Assembly (NCBI RefSeq): GCF_009601685.2 | Contig: NZ_CP045701.2 | Location: 2,852,001-2,916,000, forward strand | Source of the DNA: Pseudomonas brassicacearum | Lineage (GTDB): Bacteria > Pseudomonadota > Gammaproteobacteria > Pseudomonadales > Pseudomonadaceae | DNA: 64,000 nucleotides | Direction of reading: 5' to 3' | Part shown: positions 8,668 to 16,752 of the stretch, piece after piece | How the letters are laid out: each line of letters begins with the position of its first letter | How positions within the stretch are numbered: the stretch's first letter is position 1 | Made by a program: the position numbers and the translations under genes | Notes under the pieces: generated by a model | Told to the model about the DNA's origin: nothing | Seen by the model: only the letters and a program-made list of their open reading frames with translations | The model's database searches: none

Positions 8668-9203
8668 GGCATTTTTTGATGGCATTGCTGCTGGTACTGG
8701 GCCTGACCAGTTGCGGGAATGTAAATGTCGAACGTTATGCCGACCAGCAACCCCGACTGGATCTGGAGCGTTTTTTCAGCCATCCCGTCAAGGCCTGGGG
8801 GATCTATCAAAAGCGCTCGGGGGAGGTAATCAAGCGCTTTGAGGTGGACATTTCCAGCCGTCACGAGGGAGAGAACCTGATCCTCGATGAGCGCTTTCTC
8901 TATAGCGACGGCAGCCGTCAGCGACGGGTCTGGACGTTGACCCCCGAGGGCCCGGGCCTGTGGCGCGGTCGCGCTGACGATGTGATCGGCCAGGCGCGAG
9001 GAGAAGTGGCCGGCAATGCGCTGCGCTGGCGTTATCGGTTGAACCTGCCGGTCGATGGCTCGACCTATGAGGTGGACTTTGATGACTGGATGTACTTGAT
9101 GGACGAGGACACGCTGATCAACCGCTCCAGCATGAGCAAGCTGGGTGTCGAGTTGGGGCAGGTGACCCTGTTTTTCCGTCGTCAGGCCGTGAGCTTGCCA
9201 TGA
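8664..9203 (+). CDS. DUF3833 lipoprotein
   Basis: A 179-residue lipoprotein: the signal peptide MRHFLMALLLVLGLTSCG has an LTSC lipobox with the lipid-bearing cysteine at residue 17. The mature domain fits DUF3833 (pattern LERFFSHPVKAWGIYQKRSGEV and the DDWMYLMDEDTLINRS part). The function is unknown, but the family often accompanies Cfa-like and DUF2878 genes, as it does here. It overlaps both neighbours by 4 bp, so translation of the three genes is probably coupled. Confidence 0.85.
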   Translation: MRHFLMALLLVLGLTSCGNVNVERYADQQPRLDLERFFSHPVKAWGIYQKRSGEVIKRFEVDISSRHEGENLILDERFLYSDGSRQRRVWTLTPEGPGLWRGRADDVIGQARGEVAGNALRWRYRLNLPVDGSTYEVDFDDWMYLMDEDTLINRSSMSKLGVELGQVTLFFRRQAVSLP

Positions 9204-9505
9204 ACTTGCAGGCGCTTACGGAGTTGGCCATCGACGGGCGGATCCATGAATTGGAGTTGTTGTCGCTGGAGGGCGGCATCTACGTACTGCGTGTCCGGCT
9301 GGATGGTGGCCTGCGTACATTGCTCGATGAGTCGGGAAAGACTTTGCACATTCGTTCCACCACCCATTTGCGTGAGCTGCTGCGTTTCGTCCCGCGGCTG
9401 CCCTGCACGCTGGTGCAATACGTTGTCCATGATGAGATGTGCGGCCAGCGCGAGGGGCCGATCGAGCCGTTGCGCATGCCACTTTTCCTCGACGAGCCCT
9501 GGTAG
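9200..9505 (+). CDS. small conserved protein of Pseudomonas (possibly DUF6482)
   Basis: A 101-residue soluble protein starting in an ATGA overlap with the DUF3833 gene. It has no signal peptide or membrane segment. The sequence suggests a small alpha/beta fold (IHELELLSLEGGIYVLRVRLDGG, then LHIRSTTHLRELLRFV). It resembles small Pseudomonas proteins of the DUF6482 type, from memory only. It is the last gene of the rightward operon, ending 46 bp from the convergent DUF2878 gene. Confidence 0.7.
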   Translation: MNLQALTELAIDGRIHELELLSLEGGIYVLRVRLDGGLRTLLDESGKTLHIRSTTHLRELLRFVPRLPCTLVQYVVHDEMCGQREGPIEPLRMPLFLDEPW

Positions 9506-9525
9506 CGACGGCGTTCTGGGGCGAG

Positions 9526-9555
9526 TTCAGCTCAGCTCAGCTCAGCTCAGTTCAG
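9526..9555. repeat. pentanucleotide repeat (YTCAG)x6 between convergent genes
   Basis: TTCAG, four CTCAG and a final TTCAG in perfect tandem. The TGA stop codon of the leftward DUF2878 gene (9552-9554) lies inside the last unit. Changes in copy number would alter only the intergenic gap, not the protein. Confidence 0.85.
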
Positions 9556-10040
9556 TTCGGATCGGCCAGGCGCAGCGCCAGGGGGAGCCATAGCGCCCAG
9601 AGCGGTGCCAGGAACAGGGCGGTGCCAACGACCCCCAGCGGCAAGGCGACACCCGCCAGCGGCGCCCCCACGCAATAGGCCAGCGGGCCGCCGACCAAGC
9701 CCAGCAATACACCACGCCATACCGGCCGCATGGCCCAGGCCAGGCTATGACGCAGGCCGGTGGCAAACACCAGCCAGAGCAGTGCCAGCCAGAGCGGCAG
9801 TGGGGTTTGCTTGAATATGAACAAGCCTTGCGCGCCCAGGCTCCAGTCCAGCAGCATGCCACTGAGCCCGACACGCATCACCGCAAACAGCTCTGCCCGG
9901 GGAGCCGGGCACAGCCACAGGTGGGCGAGCAACCCGATGACTACCAGCAACAGCCACCACGGATCCTGTGCCCCGAGCACACAGCCCCACCAACCCAGTT
10001 GCAACCAGAGGGCATTGACGATCAGGCCGGTGCGGCTCAT
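9552..10040 (-). CDS. DUF2878 inner-membrane protein
   Basis: A 162-residue very hydrophobic protein with about five to six membrane helices and little soluble sequence, fitting the DUF2878 family of unknown function. I start it at MSRTGLIVNALWLQ: this ATG forms a TGATG overlap with the stop codon of the Cfa-like gene, while the longer in-frame start would lie inside that gene and gives an arginine-rich, unlikely N-terminus. It is the last gene of the leftward lipid-modification operon. Confidence 0.8.
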   Translation of the reverse strand: MSRTGLIVNALWLQLGWWGCVLGAQDPWWLLLVVIGLLAHLWLCPAPRAELFAVMRVGLSGMLLDWSLGAQGLFIFKQTPLPLWLALLWLVFATGLRHSLAWAMRPVWRGVLLGLVGGPLAYCVGAPLAGVALPLGVVGTALFLAPLWALWLPLALRLADPN

Positions 10041-11308
10041 CACGTATCCTGGTACTCCAGCAGGGCGGGTCGACGAGCGCCGGGCCCGGCGAAGAGCAGT
10101 TGGGCCACGCCGATCGCACGCTCGATGAACCCACCTTCGCAGTAACACAGGTAGAACTCCCACAGGCGCTGGAAGGTTTCGTCGTAGCCCAACTGCGCCA
10201 ATGCCTGGTGCGATTGGCGAAAGTTGTCGTGCCAGTGCCGCAGTGTGCGGGCGTAGTGCGCGCCGAAATCCTCGAGATGCAGGAGGTTGAGCGGCGTCTG
10301 GGTGCTGGCAGTCTTGAGCAGGATCGACAGTGACGGTAACGCGCCACCGGGAAAAACATGCCGCTGGATAAAGTCCACCGAGCGTCGGGCTTGCTCATAT
10401 CGCTGGTCGCGGATGGTGATCGATTGCAGCAGCATCAGCCCGTCGTCCTTGAGCAGCGCGGCGCAGCGCCGGAAGTACTCGGGCAGATAGCGATGCCCGA
10501 CGGCTTCGATCATTTCAATGGACACCAGCTTGTCGTAGCGTCCTTGCAAGTCACGGTAGTCCTTGCGCAACACCTGAACCTGCTGTTGCAAGCCCAATTC
10601 TTCGACACGCCGACGGGTGTGGGTGTATTGCTCCAGGGACAGCGTGGTGGTGGTCACCTTGCAGCCATAATGGCTGGCTGCGTAAATGGCGAGGCTGCCC
10701 CAGCCCGTGCCGATCTCCAGCAAATGGTCGCTGGGACGCAGGTCGAGTTTGCGGCAGATACGGGCGAGCTTGTTGAGTTGGGCCTCTTCCAGGCTCTGTT
10801 CCGGGCTTTCGAAGAGGGCGGCTGAATACATCATGGTGGGGTCGAGCAGGCGCTCGAACAGCGCATTGCCCAAGTCGTAATGGGCAATGATATTGCGCCG
10901 CGAACCCCGTCGGCTGTTGCGGTTGAGCCAGTGCAGCCAGCGCAACAGCGGGCGGCCGATGCGTGCCAGGCCGCTGTCCATGGCATCGAGCACATCCAGG
11001 TTGGCAACGAACAGGCGCGTCACGGCCGTCAGGTCGCCGCTGCGCCAATAGCCGTGGACATACGCCTCGCCAGCGCCGATGGAACCGTTGCAGGCAACCA
11101 TGCCCCATACCGCGTCGTCGAGGATCTCGACCTCGGCCATCAAGGGGCTGGCCAGGTCGCCGAAGCTCAATGGCTCGCCATTGAGTAGCAGCCGCAGGTG
11201 GCCGTGACGCAGGCGGCGCAACTGACCCAGCACGGCTTGCTTGAAAAAGCCTCCGTTAGAGAGGTCGCAACTACCAGCCTTGGTAGCGCTCAGGGTCGGT
11301 TCGGGCAT
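10040..11308 (-). CDS. cyclopropane-fatty-acid-synthase-like SAM methyltransferase
   Basis: A 422-residue cytoplasmic methyltransferase acting on unsaturated chains of membrane phospholipids. The SAM-binding loop HLLEIGTGWGSLAIYAASHYG is near residues 195-215, followed by the family motif VSIEMIEAVGHRYLPEYF. The N-terminal ~130 residues form the helical lipid-facing domain of the Cfa family. It overlaps the DUF1365 gene upstream by 38 bp and the DUF2878 gene downstream by 1 bp. Sets of FAD oxidoreductase, DUF1365 and Cfa-like enzyme are known in stress and light regulons, and in Rhodobacter related enzymes make methylated and furan fatty acids. Which product is made here cannot be read from sequence. 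Confidence 0.88.
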   Translation of the reverse strand: MPEPTLSATKAGSCDLSNGGFFKQAVLGQLRRLRHGHLRLLLNGEPLSFGDLASPLMAEVEILDDAVWGMVACNGSIGAGEAYVHGYWRSGDLTAVTRLFVANLDVLDAMDSGLARIGRPLLRWLHWLNRNSRRGSRRNIIAHYDLGNALFERLLDPTMMYSAALFESPEQSLEEAQLNKLARICRKLDLRPSDHLLEIGTGWGSLAIYAASHYGCKVTTTTLSLEQYTHTRRRVEELGLQQQVQVLRKDYRDLQGRYDKLVSIEMIEAVGHRYLPEYFRRCAALLKDDGLMLLQSITIRDQRYEQARRSVDFIQRHVFPGGALPSLSILLKTASTQTPLNLLHLEDFGAHYARTLRHWHDNFRQSHQALAQLGYDETFQRLWEFYLCYCEGGFIERAIGVAQLLFAGPGARRPALLEYQDT

Positions 11309-12095
11309 GATCGGGATCCTTGTGGGCGGTTTGACCCAGGCTCAGGCCGTCTTCGCTGGCCTGGTGGGCGTAGAGGGGCGTGCGTTTGAAAAGCAGGCGC
11401 AGGGCCTGCCAGTAAATGGCGCTTACGGTGCGCAGGCTCATCCAGGGGAAGGCCAGGACATGTCGGCGCAGCGAGGAGGCGTCGAGGGGTTGGCGCTTGA
11501 GCGCCAGGTCGGCCTCGAACACCTTGTGGCCGTCGCGCCAGTTCTCCATGCGTATGCGGATGTGCGTGTCCTGGACCAGGAACCCCATGTGATAGTCCAT
11601 ATCCCGGGGCAGGAACGGCGATACGTGAAACGCCTTGGCCACCCTGAAGGCACAGGACTCGCCAGGAGGCACCGGCAATACGTAGTGATAGCGCTCGCGC
11701 CATGGGGTGTTGCGCACTTCACAGAGGATCGCCCCCAGGCGCCCGTTGGCTTCATGGCAGAAATAGAAGCTCACCGGGTTGAACGACAGGCCCCAACTGC
11801 GCGGTTGAGTCAGCAGGTGAATTGCCCCTTGGGGAGCGGCACCCAGGGCTTCGTCGAGGACTTGGCGCACGGCATCGACCAAGGGAACCCCACGGCGGGT
11901 GTGCGATGGCAGGTAGTCGCGCTCGCGCCAGCACAGGGGGGCCCAGGACCAGGGCCGCAGCAGGCGTGACAACCCCAGCATGTGTTCCTGTTCGGCGAGG
12001 TCCACGTAAAGCATGCCGATCCGATAGCGGAAGGCGTGGATTCGCGGCGTATGGCGCCGATGATCGATCCAGCCTCGACACACACTGCTGTTCAA
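11271..12095 (-). CDS. DUF1365 family protein
   Basis: A 274-residue protein of the DUF1365 family: SSVCRGWIDHRRHTPRIHAF at the start, the central FNPVSFYFCHE motif, and the HVSPFLPRDMDYHMGF part. Its biochemical role is not established, though it is nearly always coded between an FAD oxidoreductase and a Cfa-like methyltransferase, as here, which points to lipid-chain modification. It overlaps the oxidoreductase by 4 bp and the methyltransferase by 38 bp. Confidence 0.88.
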   Translation of the reverse strand: MNSSVCRGWIDHRRHTPRIHAFRYRIGMLYVDLAEQEHMLGLSRLLRPWSWAPLCWRERDYLPSHTRRGVPLVDAVRQVLDEALGAAPQGAIHLLTQPRSWGLSFNPVSFYFCHEANGRLGAILCEVRNTPWRERYHYVLPVPPGESCAFRVAKAFHVSPFLPRDMDYHMGFLVQDTHIRIRMENWRDGHKVFEADLALKRQPLDASSLRRHVLAFPWMSLRTVSAIYWQALRLLFKRTPLYAHQASEDGLSLGQTAHKDPDHARTDPERYQGW

Positions 12096-13339
12096 AGCTG
12101 TTCTCCGAAATGCTTGGCCACGTCGAGCGCACTGACCACGCCATCCTCATGGAAGCCGTTGGCCCAGTAGGCGCCGCAGAAGTAGCTGTGCTGATGCCCT
12201 TGCAGATCACCTTGGCGGGCCTGGGCGGCAATGGCGGCGAGGCTGTACTGGGGATGCGCATAATCGAAGCGCGCAAGCACCTTGGCCGGATCGACCGCGT
12301 CGCTCTGGTTGAGGCTTACGCAGAAGGTCACCGGGGCGTCCAGGCCCTGGAGCAGGTTCATGTTGTAGGTCACCGCGGCAGGTGCTTGCGCAGGGCCGCC
12401 GAGGCGATAGTTCCAGCTCGCCCAGGCCTGGGGTCGCTGGGGAAGCAGGCGGGTGTCGGTGTGCAGCAGCACTTCATTGCTGGCGTAGGCCAGGGCGCCG
12501 AGTACCTCACGCTCTGCCATGCTCGGCGCCTCGAGCAGGGCAAGGGCCTGGTCGCTGTGGCAGGCGAACACCACCTTGTCGAAATGCTCGGTGCCAGCGC
12601 TGCTGGTCACGCTTACCCCGGCAATGTTGCGACTCACACACTGCACTGCGCAGTTGAGCCGGATGTGTTCGCGAAAGGAAGCGCACAAAGGCTCGATGTA
12701 ACCACGTGAGCCGCCTGCGATCACTCGCCATTGGGGGCGCTGATTGACCGACATGAGGCCGTGGTTGTGGCAAAAGCGCACAAAGAACTCGAGCGGGAAT
12801 TCCAGCATCCCGGCGGGGGACATCGACCAGATTGCTGCGCCCATGGGGACGATGTAGTGATCGATGAAACGCTGGCTATACCCTTGGCTGTGCAGGTAGT
12901 CGCCGAGCCGGGCGCTGCGGTCGATGCGCTGCGCCTCCAGGTCGGCGGTGGCCTGCCGATTGAACCTGAGTATGTCCCATAGCATGCCCCAGAACCCGGG
13001 CGAAAACAGATTGCGGCGGCGGGCGAACAGGCTGCGCAGGGTGTGGCCCTTATACTCCTGGCCGGTGGCCGGATCATGCACCGAGAAGCTCATTTCAGTG
13101 GGGCGAGACACGACGCCCAACTGGTCCAGCAGACGGATGAAATTCGGGTAGGTCCAGTCGTTGTACACAATGAAGCCTGTGTCTACGCCATAGCGCTGCC
13201 CCTGCCAATCGACATCCACGGTGTGGGTATGGCCACCGATCCTGTCGTCGGCTTCGAACAGGGTAATCTGGTGCCTGCGGGCCAACAGGTAAGCACATGT
13301 CAGCCCGGAAATGCCGCTGCCGATGATCGCGATGCGCAT
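12092..13339 (-). CDS. FAD-dependent oxidoreductase of the lipid-modification operon
   Basis: A 415-residue flavoprotein of the amine-oxidase/desaturase superfamily. The N-terminal Rossmann motif GSGISGLTCAYLLARR (residues 7-22) is followed by an acidic end (FEADDRIGGHTHTVD) that binds FAD. The C-terminus ends YFCGAYWANGFHEDGVVSALDVA, the usual second FAD contact. Homologues beside DUF1365 and Cfa-like genes are thought to desaturate or oxidise acyl chains. It starts 3 bp after the SDR stop codon. Confidence 0.87.
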   Translation of the reverse strand: MRIAIIGSGISGLTCAYLLARRHQITLFEADDRIGGHTHTVDVDWQGQRYGVDTGFIVYNDWTYPNFIRLLDQLGVVSRPTEMSFSVHDPATGQEYKGHTLRSLFARRRNLFSPGFWGMLWDILRFNRQATADLEAQRIDRSARLGDYLHSQGYSQRFIDHYIVPMGAAIWSMSPAGMLEFPLEFFVRFCHNHGLMSVNQRPQWRVIAGGSRGYIEPLCASFREHIRLNCAVQCVSRNIAGVSVTSSAGTEHFDKVVFACHSDQALALLEAPSMAEREVLGALAYASNEVLLHTDTRLLPQRPQAWASWNYRLGGPAQAPAAVTYNMNLLQGLDAPVTFCVSLNQSDAVDPAKVLARFDYAHPQYSLAAIAAQARQGDLQGHQHSYFCGAYWANGFHEDGVVSALDVAKHFGEQL

Positions 13340-13342
13340 GCT

Positions 13343-14098
13343 TCAAGACTCCTTGGAAGGGCGTGCCAGGCGTTGGCCAAGAGCCAGCCGCCAGCGGGCG
13401 GGCAAATGCCCCAGCAGGCGCAGGACCAGCGTGAAGGACCATGGAAACGTAATGCCCAGCGGGCGCGCCGGCAGGCGTTGCGCGATATGGCGGGCGGCTC
13501 GTTGCGCCGACCAGCGCATGGGCATGGGGAAGTCGTTGCGTTGGGTCAGTGGCGTGTCGACGAAGCCGGGACTGACCAGGGTGACATCGATACCCTCGGC
13601 GGCCAGGTCGATGCGCAAGGATTCGATCAGATAACGCAACGCGGCCTTGGACGCTCCGTAGGCGCCGGCACGAGGCAAGGCCAGCCAGGTGACCGCGCTG
13701 CTCACCGCCACCAGATGTGGACGCTGGCCCCGGCGCAGCAAGGGCAAGGCGGCCTCCAGGCAACGGCAAGTACCCAGCAGGTTGGTGTTGATGAGCCGTT
13801 CGACCAGGTGGGTGTCGAAGTGGCCCGGCTCCAGGTATTCGCAGGTGCCGGCATTGAGGATCACCAGGTCGAGTGCCCCCCAATGAAGGTCAATCTGTTG
13901 GCAGATCGTGGCGACCTGATGCGGGTCGGTCAGGTCGCCCGGTAGCACCAATATCTGGTCTGGATAGCGCGTGGCCAATGTCTCCAGGGGTTGGCTGCGG
14001 CGCGCACTCACAGCCAGGCGATGCCCTTGTTCCAGAAGGACTGCCGCCAATGCTGCGCCAATGCCACTGCTGGCGCCGGTCAGCCAGACACGGCTCAT
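13343..14098 (-). CDS. short-chain dehydrogenase/reductase
   Basis: A 251-residue SDR with the NAD(P)-binding TGASSGIGAALA motif at residues 7-18 and the catalytic Tyr-Lys pair in YGASKAALRY, preceded by AVSSAVTWLALPRAGA with the catalytic serine. It is the second gene of the operon: its start overlaps the NTF2-like gene by 4 bp (ATGA). It probably reduces or oxidises an intermediate made by the neighbouring lipid enzymes, which is inference from position. Confidence 0.88.
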   Translation of the reverse strand: MSRVWLTGASSGIGAALAAVLLEQGHRLAVSARRSQPLETLATRYPDQILVLPGDLTDPHQVATICQQIDLHWGALDLVILNAGTCEYLEPGHFDTHLVERLINTNLLGTCRCLEAALPLLRRGQRPHLVAVSSAVTWLALPRAGAYGASKAALRYLIESLRIDLAAEGIDVTLVSPGFVDTPLTQRNDFPMPMRWSAQRAARHIAQRLPARPLGITFPWSFTLVLRLLGHLPARWRLALGQRLARPSKES

Positions 14099-14517
14099 GC
14101 CAACCTCCGCTTGAGCCAGCGAATCACCGATCCAAACAGCGGCAGATGTTCGTAGAGCAGGGCGCCGGCGTCGAAAAAATCTTGATGCAGGTAGATTCGA
14201 TCATTCCAACGCAGATAACTGCAGCCTTGCAGCGCGATGGGCGCTCCTTGCGCCAGGCGAGGATGGCTGAAATGCAGGGTCCAGCGCAGGTAGCCCTCTC
14301 CGGGGCCGACCTCATCGAAGGCGTGGAAGTCATAGCGCAGGTTGCTGACGTTGGCGTACAACTGCGCAAAGTAAGTGCGCAGGGCCGGCAGGCCTTCGAT
14401 CCGGTGCAAAGGGTCTTGGAACTGTATGTCGGCGCTGTAGAGCTCATCGAGCTCAGCCAGGCGACTGGCGTCCAGCTCGGCGAAAGCCTGGGCGAAACGC
14501 TGGAGGTAGACGGACAT
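14095..14517 (-). CDS. NTF2/SnoaL-like protein, first gene of the lipid-modification operon
   Basis: A 140-residue soluble protein of the NTF2-like fold (the helix MSVYLQRFAQAFAELDASRL, then the IQFQDPLHRIEGLPALRTYF pattern). The start at MSVYLQRF is chosen because GGAG lies about 8 bases before it; an upstream in-frame start would run into the TTGTACAA boxes. Such proteins bind small molecules or help in enzyme assembly. It leads a six-gene leftward operon ending with DUF2878. Confidence 0.82.
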   Translation of the reverse strand: MSVYLQRFAQAFAELDASRLAELDELYSADIQFQDPLHRIEGLPALRTYFAQLYANVSNLRYDFHAFDEVGPGEGYLRWTLHFSHPRLAQGAPIALQGCSYLRWNDRIYLHQDFFDAGALLYEHLPLFGSVIRWLKRRLA

Positions 14518-14533
14518 GCATAGGCTCCGATTG

Positions 14534-14632
14534 TTGTACAGGAAATGATTCCTGTACAAGTTTTCAGAAGCCTACTGCACGCCTTGTACAATTTAAAGAG
14601 TTTTGTACAAGTAATTTCACTATTTTGTACGA
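14534..14632 (-). promoter_or_regulatory. five TTGTACAA-type boxes before the NTF2-like-to-DUF2878 operon
   Basis: Boxes lie at 14534-14541, 14552-14559, 14584-14591, 14603-14610 and 14625-14632 (the last is TTGTACGA). The first two form a perfect palindrome with 11-bp arms (TTGTACAGGAA ... TTCCTGTACAA) around a 4-bp centre. Start-to-start spacings are 18, 32, 19 and 22 bp. The 18-bp pair matches the pair at 8039-8064. The intergenic space is only 147 bp, so the boxes fill most of it. Confidence 0.65.
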
Positions 14633-14664
14633 CCCCAAGCGAAGCACGCGCTGGACACTGGGCG

Positions 14665-15741
14665 TCAAGCCCCGGCCAAGGTCGGATAATCCGTATAACC
14701 GCGCTCGTCGCCCTGGTAGAACGTCGATGCGTCAGGGGTGTTCAGCGCCTGGCCTCGTTTGAAACGCTCCACCAGGTCCGGGTTTGCCAAAAACGGCGTG
14801 CCGAATGCCACCAGGTCTGCTTCTCCACGGCTGATGGCAATGGCGGCGCGTTCGGCGCCGTAGCCGCCATTGGCAATGTACGTTCCGCCGAAGCGACGCT
14901 TGAGTTCCAGGAAGTCGAACGGGCCTTCGCCCAATTCCACGATGTGCAGGTAAGCCAAGCCATAGCGGCTGAGCATTCTGGCCGTGTAGTCGAATGTTGC
15001 TTGCGAGTTGCTGTCGCTCATCGAGAAGTAGCTGAAGATCGGCGACAGGCGAACGCCGACACGGCTGGCGCCGAAGACTTCGATCACTGACTCGACCACT
15101 TCCTTGAGCAAACGTGCACGGTTCTCGATCGAGCCGCCGTAGGCATCGGTACGTTGGTTGGTGCCGTCACGCAGGAACTGGTCGATCAAGTAGCCGTTGG
15201 CGCCATGAATCTCCACGCCGTCGAAGCCGGCCAGCTTCGCGTTGGCCGCGGCCTGGCGGAAGTCGGCCACCACACCGGGGATTTCATCGAGCTCCAGGGC
15301 CCGTGGCAGTTCATAGGGCTTGAGGCCTTCGGGGGTGTAGATCTCGCCATCGGCCTTGATTGCCGAGGGGGCTACGGGTTGGGCGCCGTTGACCTGCACC
15401 AAAGGATGGGAAAGACGGCCTACGTGCCAGAGCTGCAAGAATATCTGCCCGCCCTCGGCATGGACCGCGTCGGTCACCTGTTTCCAGCCGGTGATCTGCT
15501 CAGGGGTAAAGATCCCTGGCGTTCTCAGGTAACCCTTGCCCTGGGCCGACACCTGGGAGCCTTCGCTGATGATCAGGCCGGCGCTGGCGCGTTGGCTGTA
15601 GTACTCGGCCATCAAGGGCGTGGCGGCATCGCCAGCGCCTGCGCGGCTGCGGGTCATGGGCGCCATGATCATGCGGTTGTTCAGGGACAGCTTGCCGACC
15701 TGAGCATGGGACAGCAGAAGATCGAGACCAATGTCGGTCAT
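14665..15741 (-). CDS. old yellow enzyme family alkene reductase
   Basis: A 358-residue FMN-binding TIM-barrel reductase of the OYE/NemA/XenB type that reduces activated C=C bonds and nitro compounds with NAD(P)H. Visible family features: NRMIMAPMTRSRA near the N-terminus, QLWHVGRLSHP, the substrate-binding GVEIHGANGYLIDQFL (His and Asn), and the C-terminal phosphate-binding DLVAFGTPFLANPDLVERF. It is 49 bp upstream of nothing co-directional but follows the pirin gene in the same direction, so the two may be cotranscribed. Confidence 0.9.
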   Translation of the reverse strand: MTDIGLDLLLSHAQVGKLSLNNRMIMAPMTRSRAGAGDAATPLMAEYYSQRASAGLIISEGSQVSAQGKGYLRTPGIFTPEQITGWKQVTDAVHAEGGQIFLQLWHVGRLSHPLVQVNGAQPVAPSAIKADGEIYTPEGLKPYELPRALELDEIPGVVADFRQAAANAKLAGFDGVEIHGANGYLIDQFLRDGTNQRTDAYGGSIENRARLLKEVVESVIEVFGASRVGVRLSPIFSYFSMSDSNSQATFDYTARMLSRYGLAYLHIVELGEGPFDFLELKRRFGGTYIANGGYGAERAAIAISRGEADLVAFGTPFLANPDLVERFKRGQALNTPDASTFYQGDERGYTDYPTLAGA

Positions 15742-15790
15742 GATTCACCTCTATGGGATTGGGTATGGATGGGATTGAGTCGAGGGTCGG

Positions 15791-16630
15791 CTAAGCCAAC
15801 CGGCCCTCTTGTTGCAACAGGGCGCCGATGCGCTGGATTTCTTTCTCGCCTTTTTCCAGGGCGGCCTTGCTGGTGTGCACCGAGTAGTAGCCCATCACCA
15901 GGTCATGGGGATGCTTGATCGCCGAGCCGAGCACGAAGGAGGTCGCGTCCCGGGCAACGATGTCGATGGCCTCGCCGGACGCTTCGAATACCACCATTTC
16001 TCCGGCACTGACGTTGCCGCCGGCATCGAGGCTACCGTCGTTGACCGCCAGCCAGGCAACCGTGTGCCCGGCCGGTGGCGTGTAGCGCCAGTGCTCGTTG
16101 TCCTGCAACTGCACGGCGAGATAATTCATGCCCGCCGGGGAGGCGACGCTGCTGCGGGCTGCGCCGTATTGGCCGAGCAACACCAGCGCCGGACCTTCAC
16201 GGGGGATTTCGGAGGGCGCCAGGTAGAGGCTGTGGGCCGGGGCATTTTCTTCTGCCGCCGGCAGTGCAACCCAGAGCTGGAAGCCTTGGATCGGCGAACC
16301 TGCGACCGGTCGGGCGGTGTGCCATACGCCGTTACCGGCTTGCATCCACTCCATGCCGCCGCTGGGCAGCGTGCCTGACTGGCCCGTGGTGTCTTCGTAG
16401 ATCACCTGGCCCTCGATCATGTAGGTCAGCGTGGCGATCCCGGAATGCGGGTGCATACCGAAACCTCTTTGCATGCCATCGGCGTTGAAGGCGAAGTGAT
16501 CGAGAAACACGAATGGCTTGCAGAGCTGGCCCAGGTCACCGGGGCTCATGAGCCGCGCAATCGGCCCATGACTGCTGCCCCAGGTGCGATGGACGATGGC
16601 GCGCGGCGGTGCTGCGACGATGCTGTTCAT
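15791..16630 (-). CDS. pirin family protein
   Basis: A 279-residue bicupin protein. The N-terminal cupin has the pirin metal-site pattern GFGMHPHSGIATLTYMIEG with two close histidines and a later MEWMQAGNGVWHTARP with the glutamate and third histidine. Bacterial pirins bind iron, and some have quercetinase activity. The start at MNSIVAAPPRA is chosen because GGAGGCAACCCC lies before it and the longer N-terminus overlaps the LysR promoter region. It is divergent from a LysR gene and is followed by the OYE reductase gene in the same direction. Confidence 0.88.
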   Translation of the reverse strand: MNSIVAAPPRAIVHRTWGSSHGPIARLMSPGDLGQLCKPFVFLDHFAFNADGMQRGFGMHPHSGIATLTYMIEGQVIYEDTTGQSGTLPSGGMEWMQAGNGVWHTARPVAGSPIQGFQLWVALPAAEENAPAHSLYLAPSEIPREGPALVLLGQYGAARSSVASPAGMNYLAVQLQDNEHWRYTPPAGHTVAWLAVNDGSLDAGGNVSAGEMVVFEASGEAIDIVARDATSFVLGSAIKHPHDLVMGYYSVHTSKAALEKGEKEIQRIGALLQQEGRLA

Positions 16631-16752
16631 GGGGTTGCCTCCAAGTCTTGGGCGTTGAGCCTCGATGCGAGAAGGATAGGTGCCTGCCAATAGATTGATT
16701 AGCCGATACAATCGGATTGAACTCATCCATAAAACGAAGGAATGTCGGCGCC

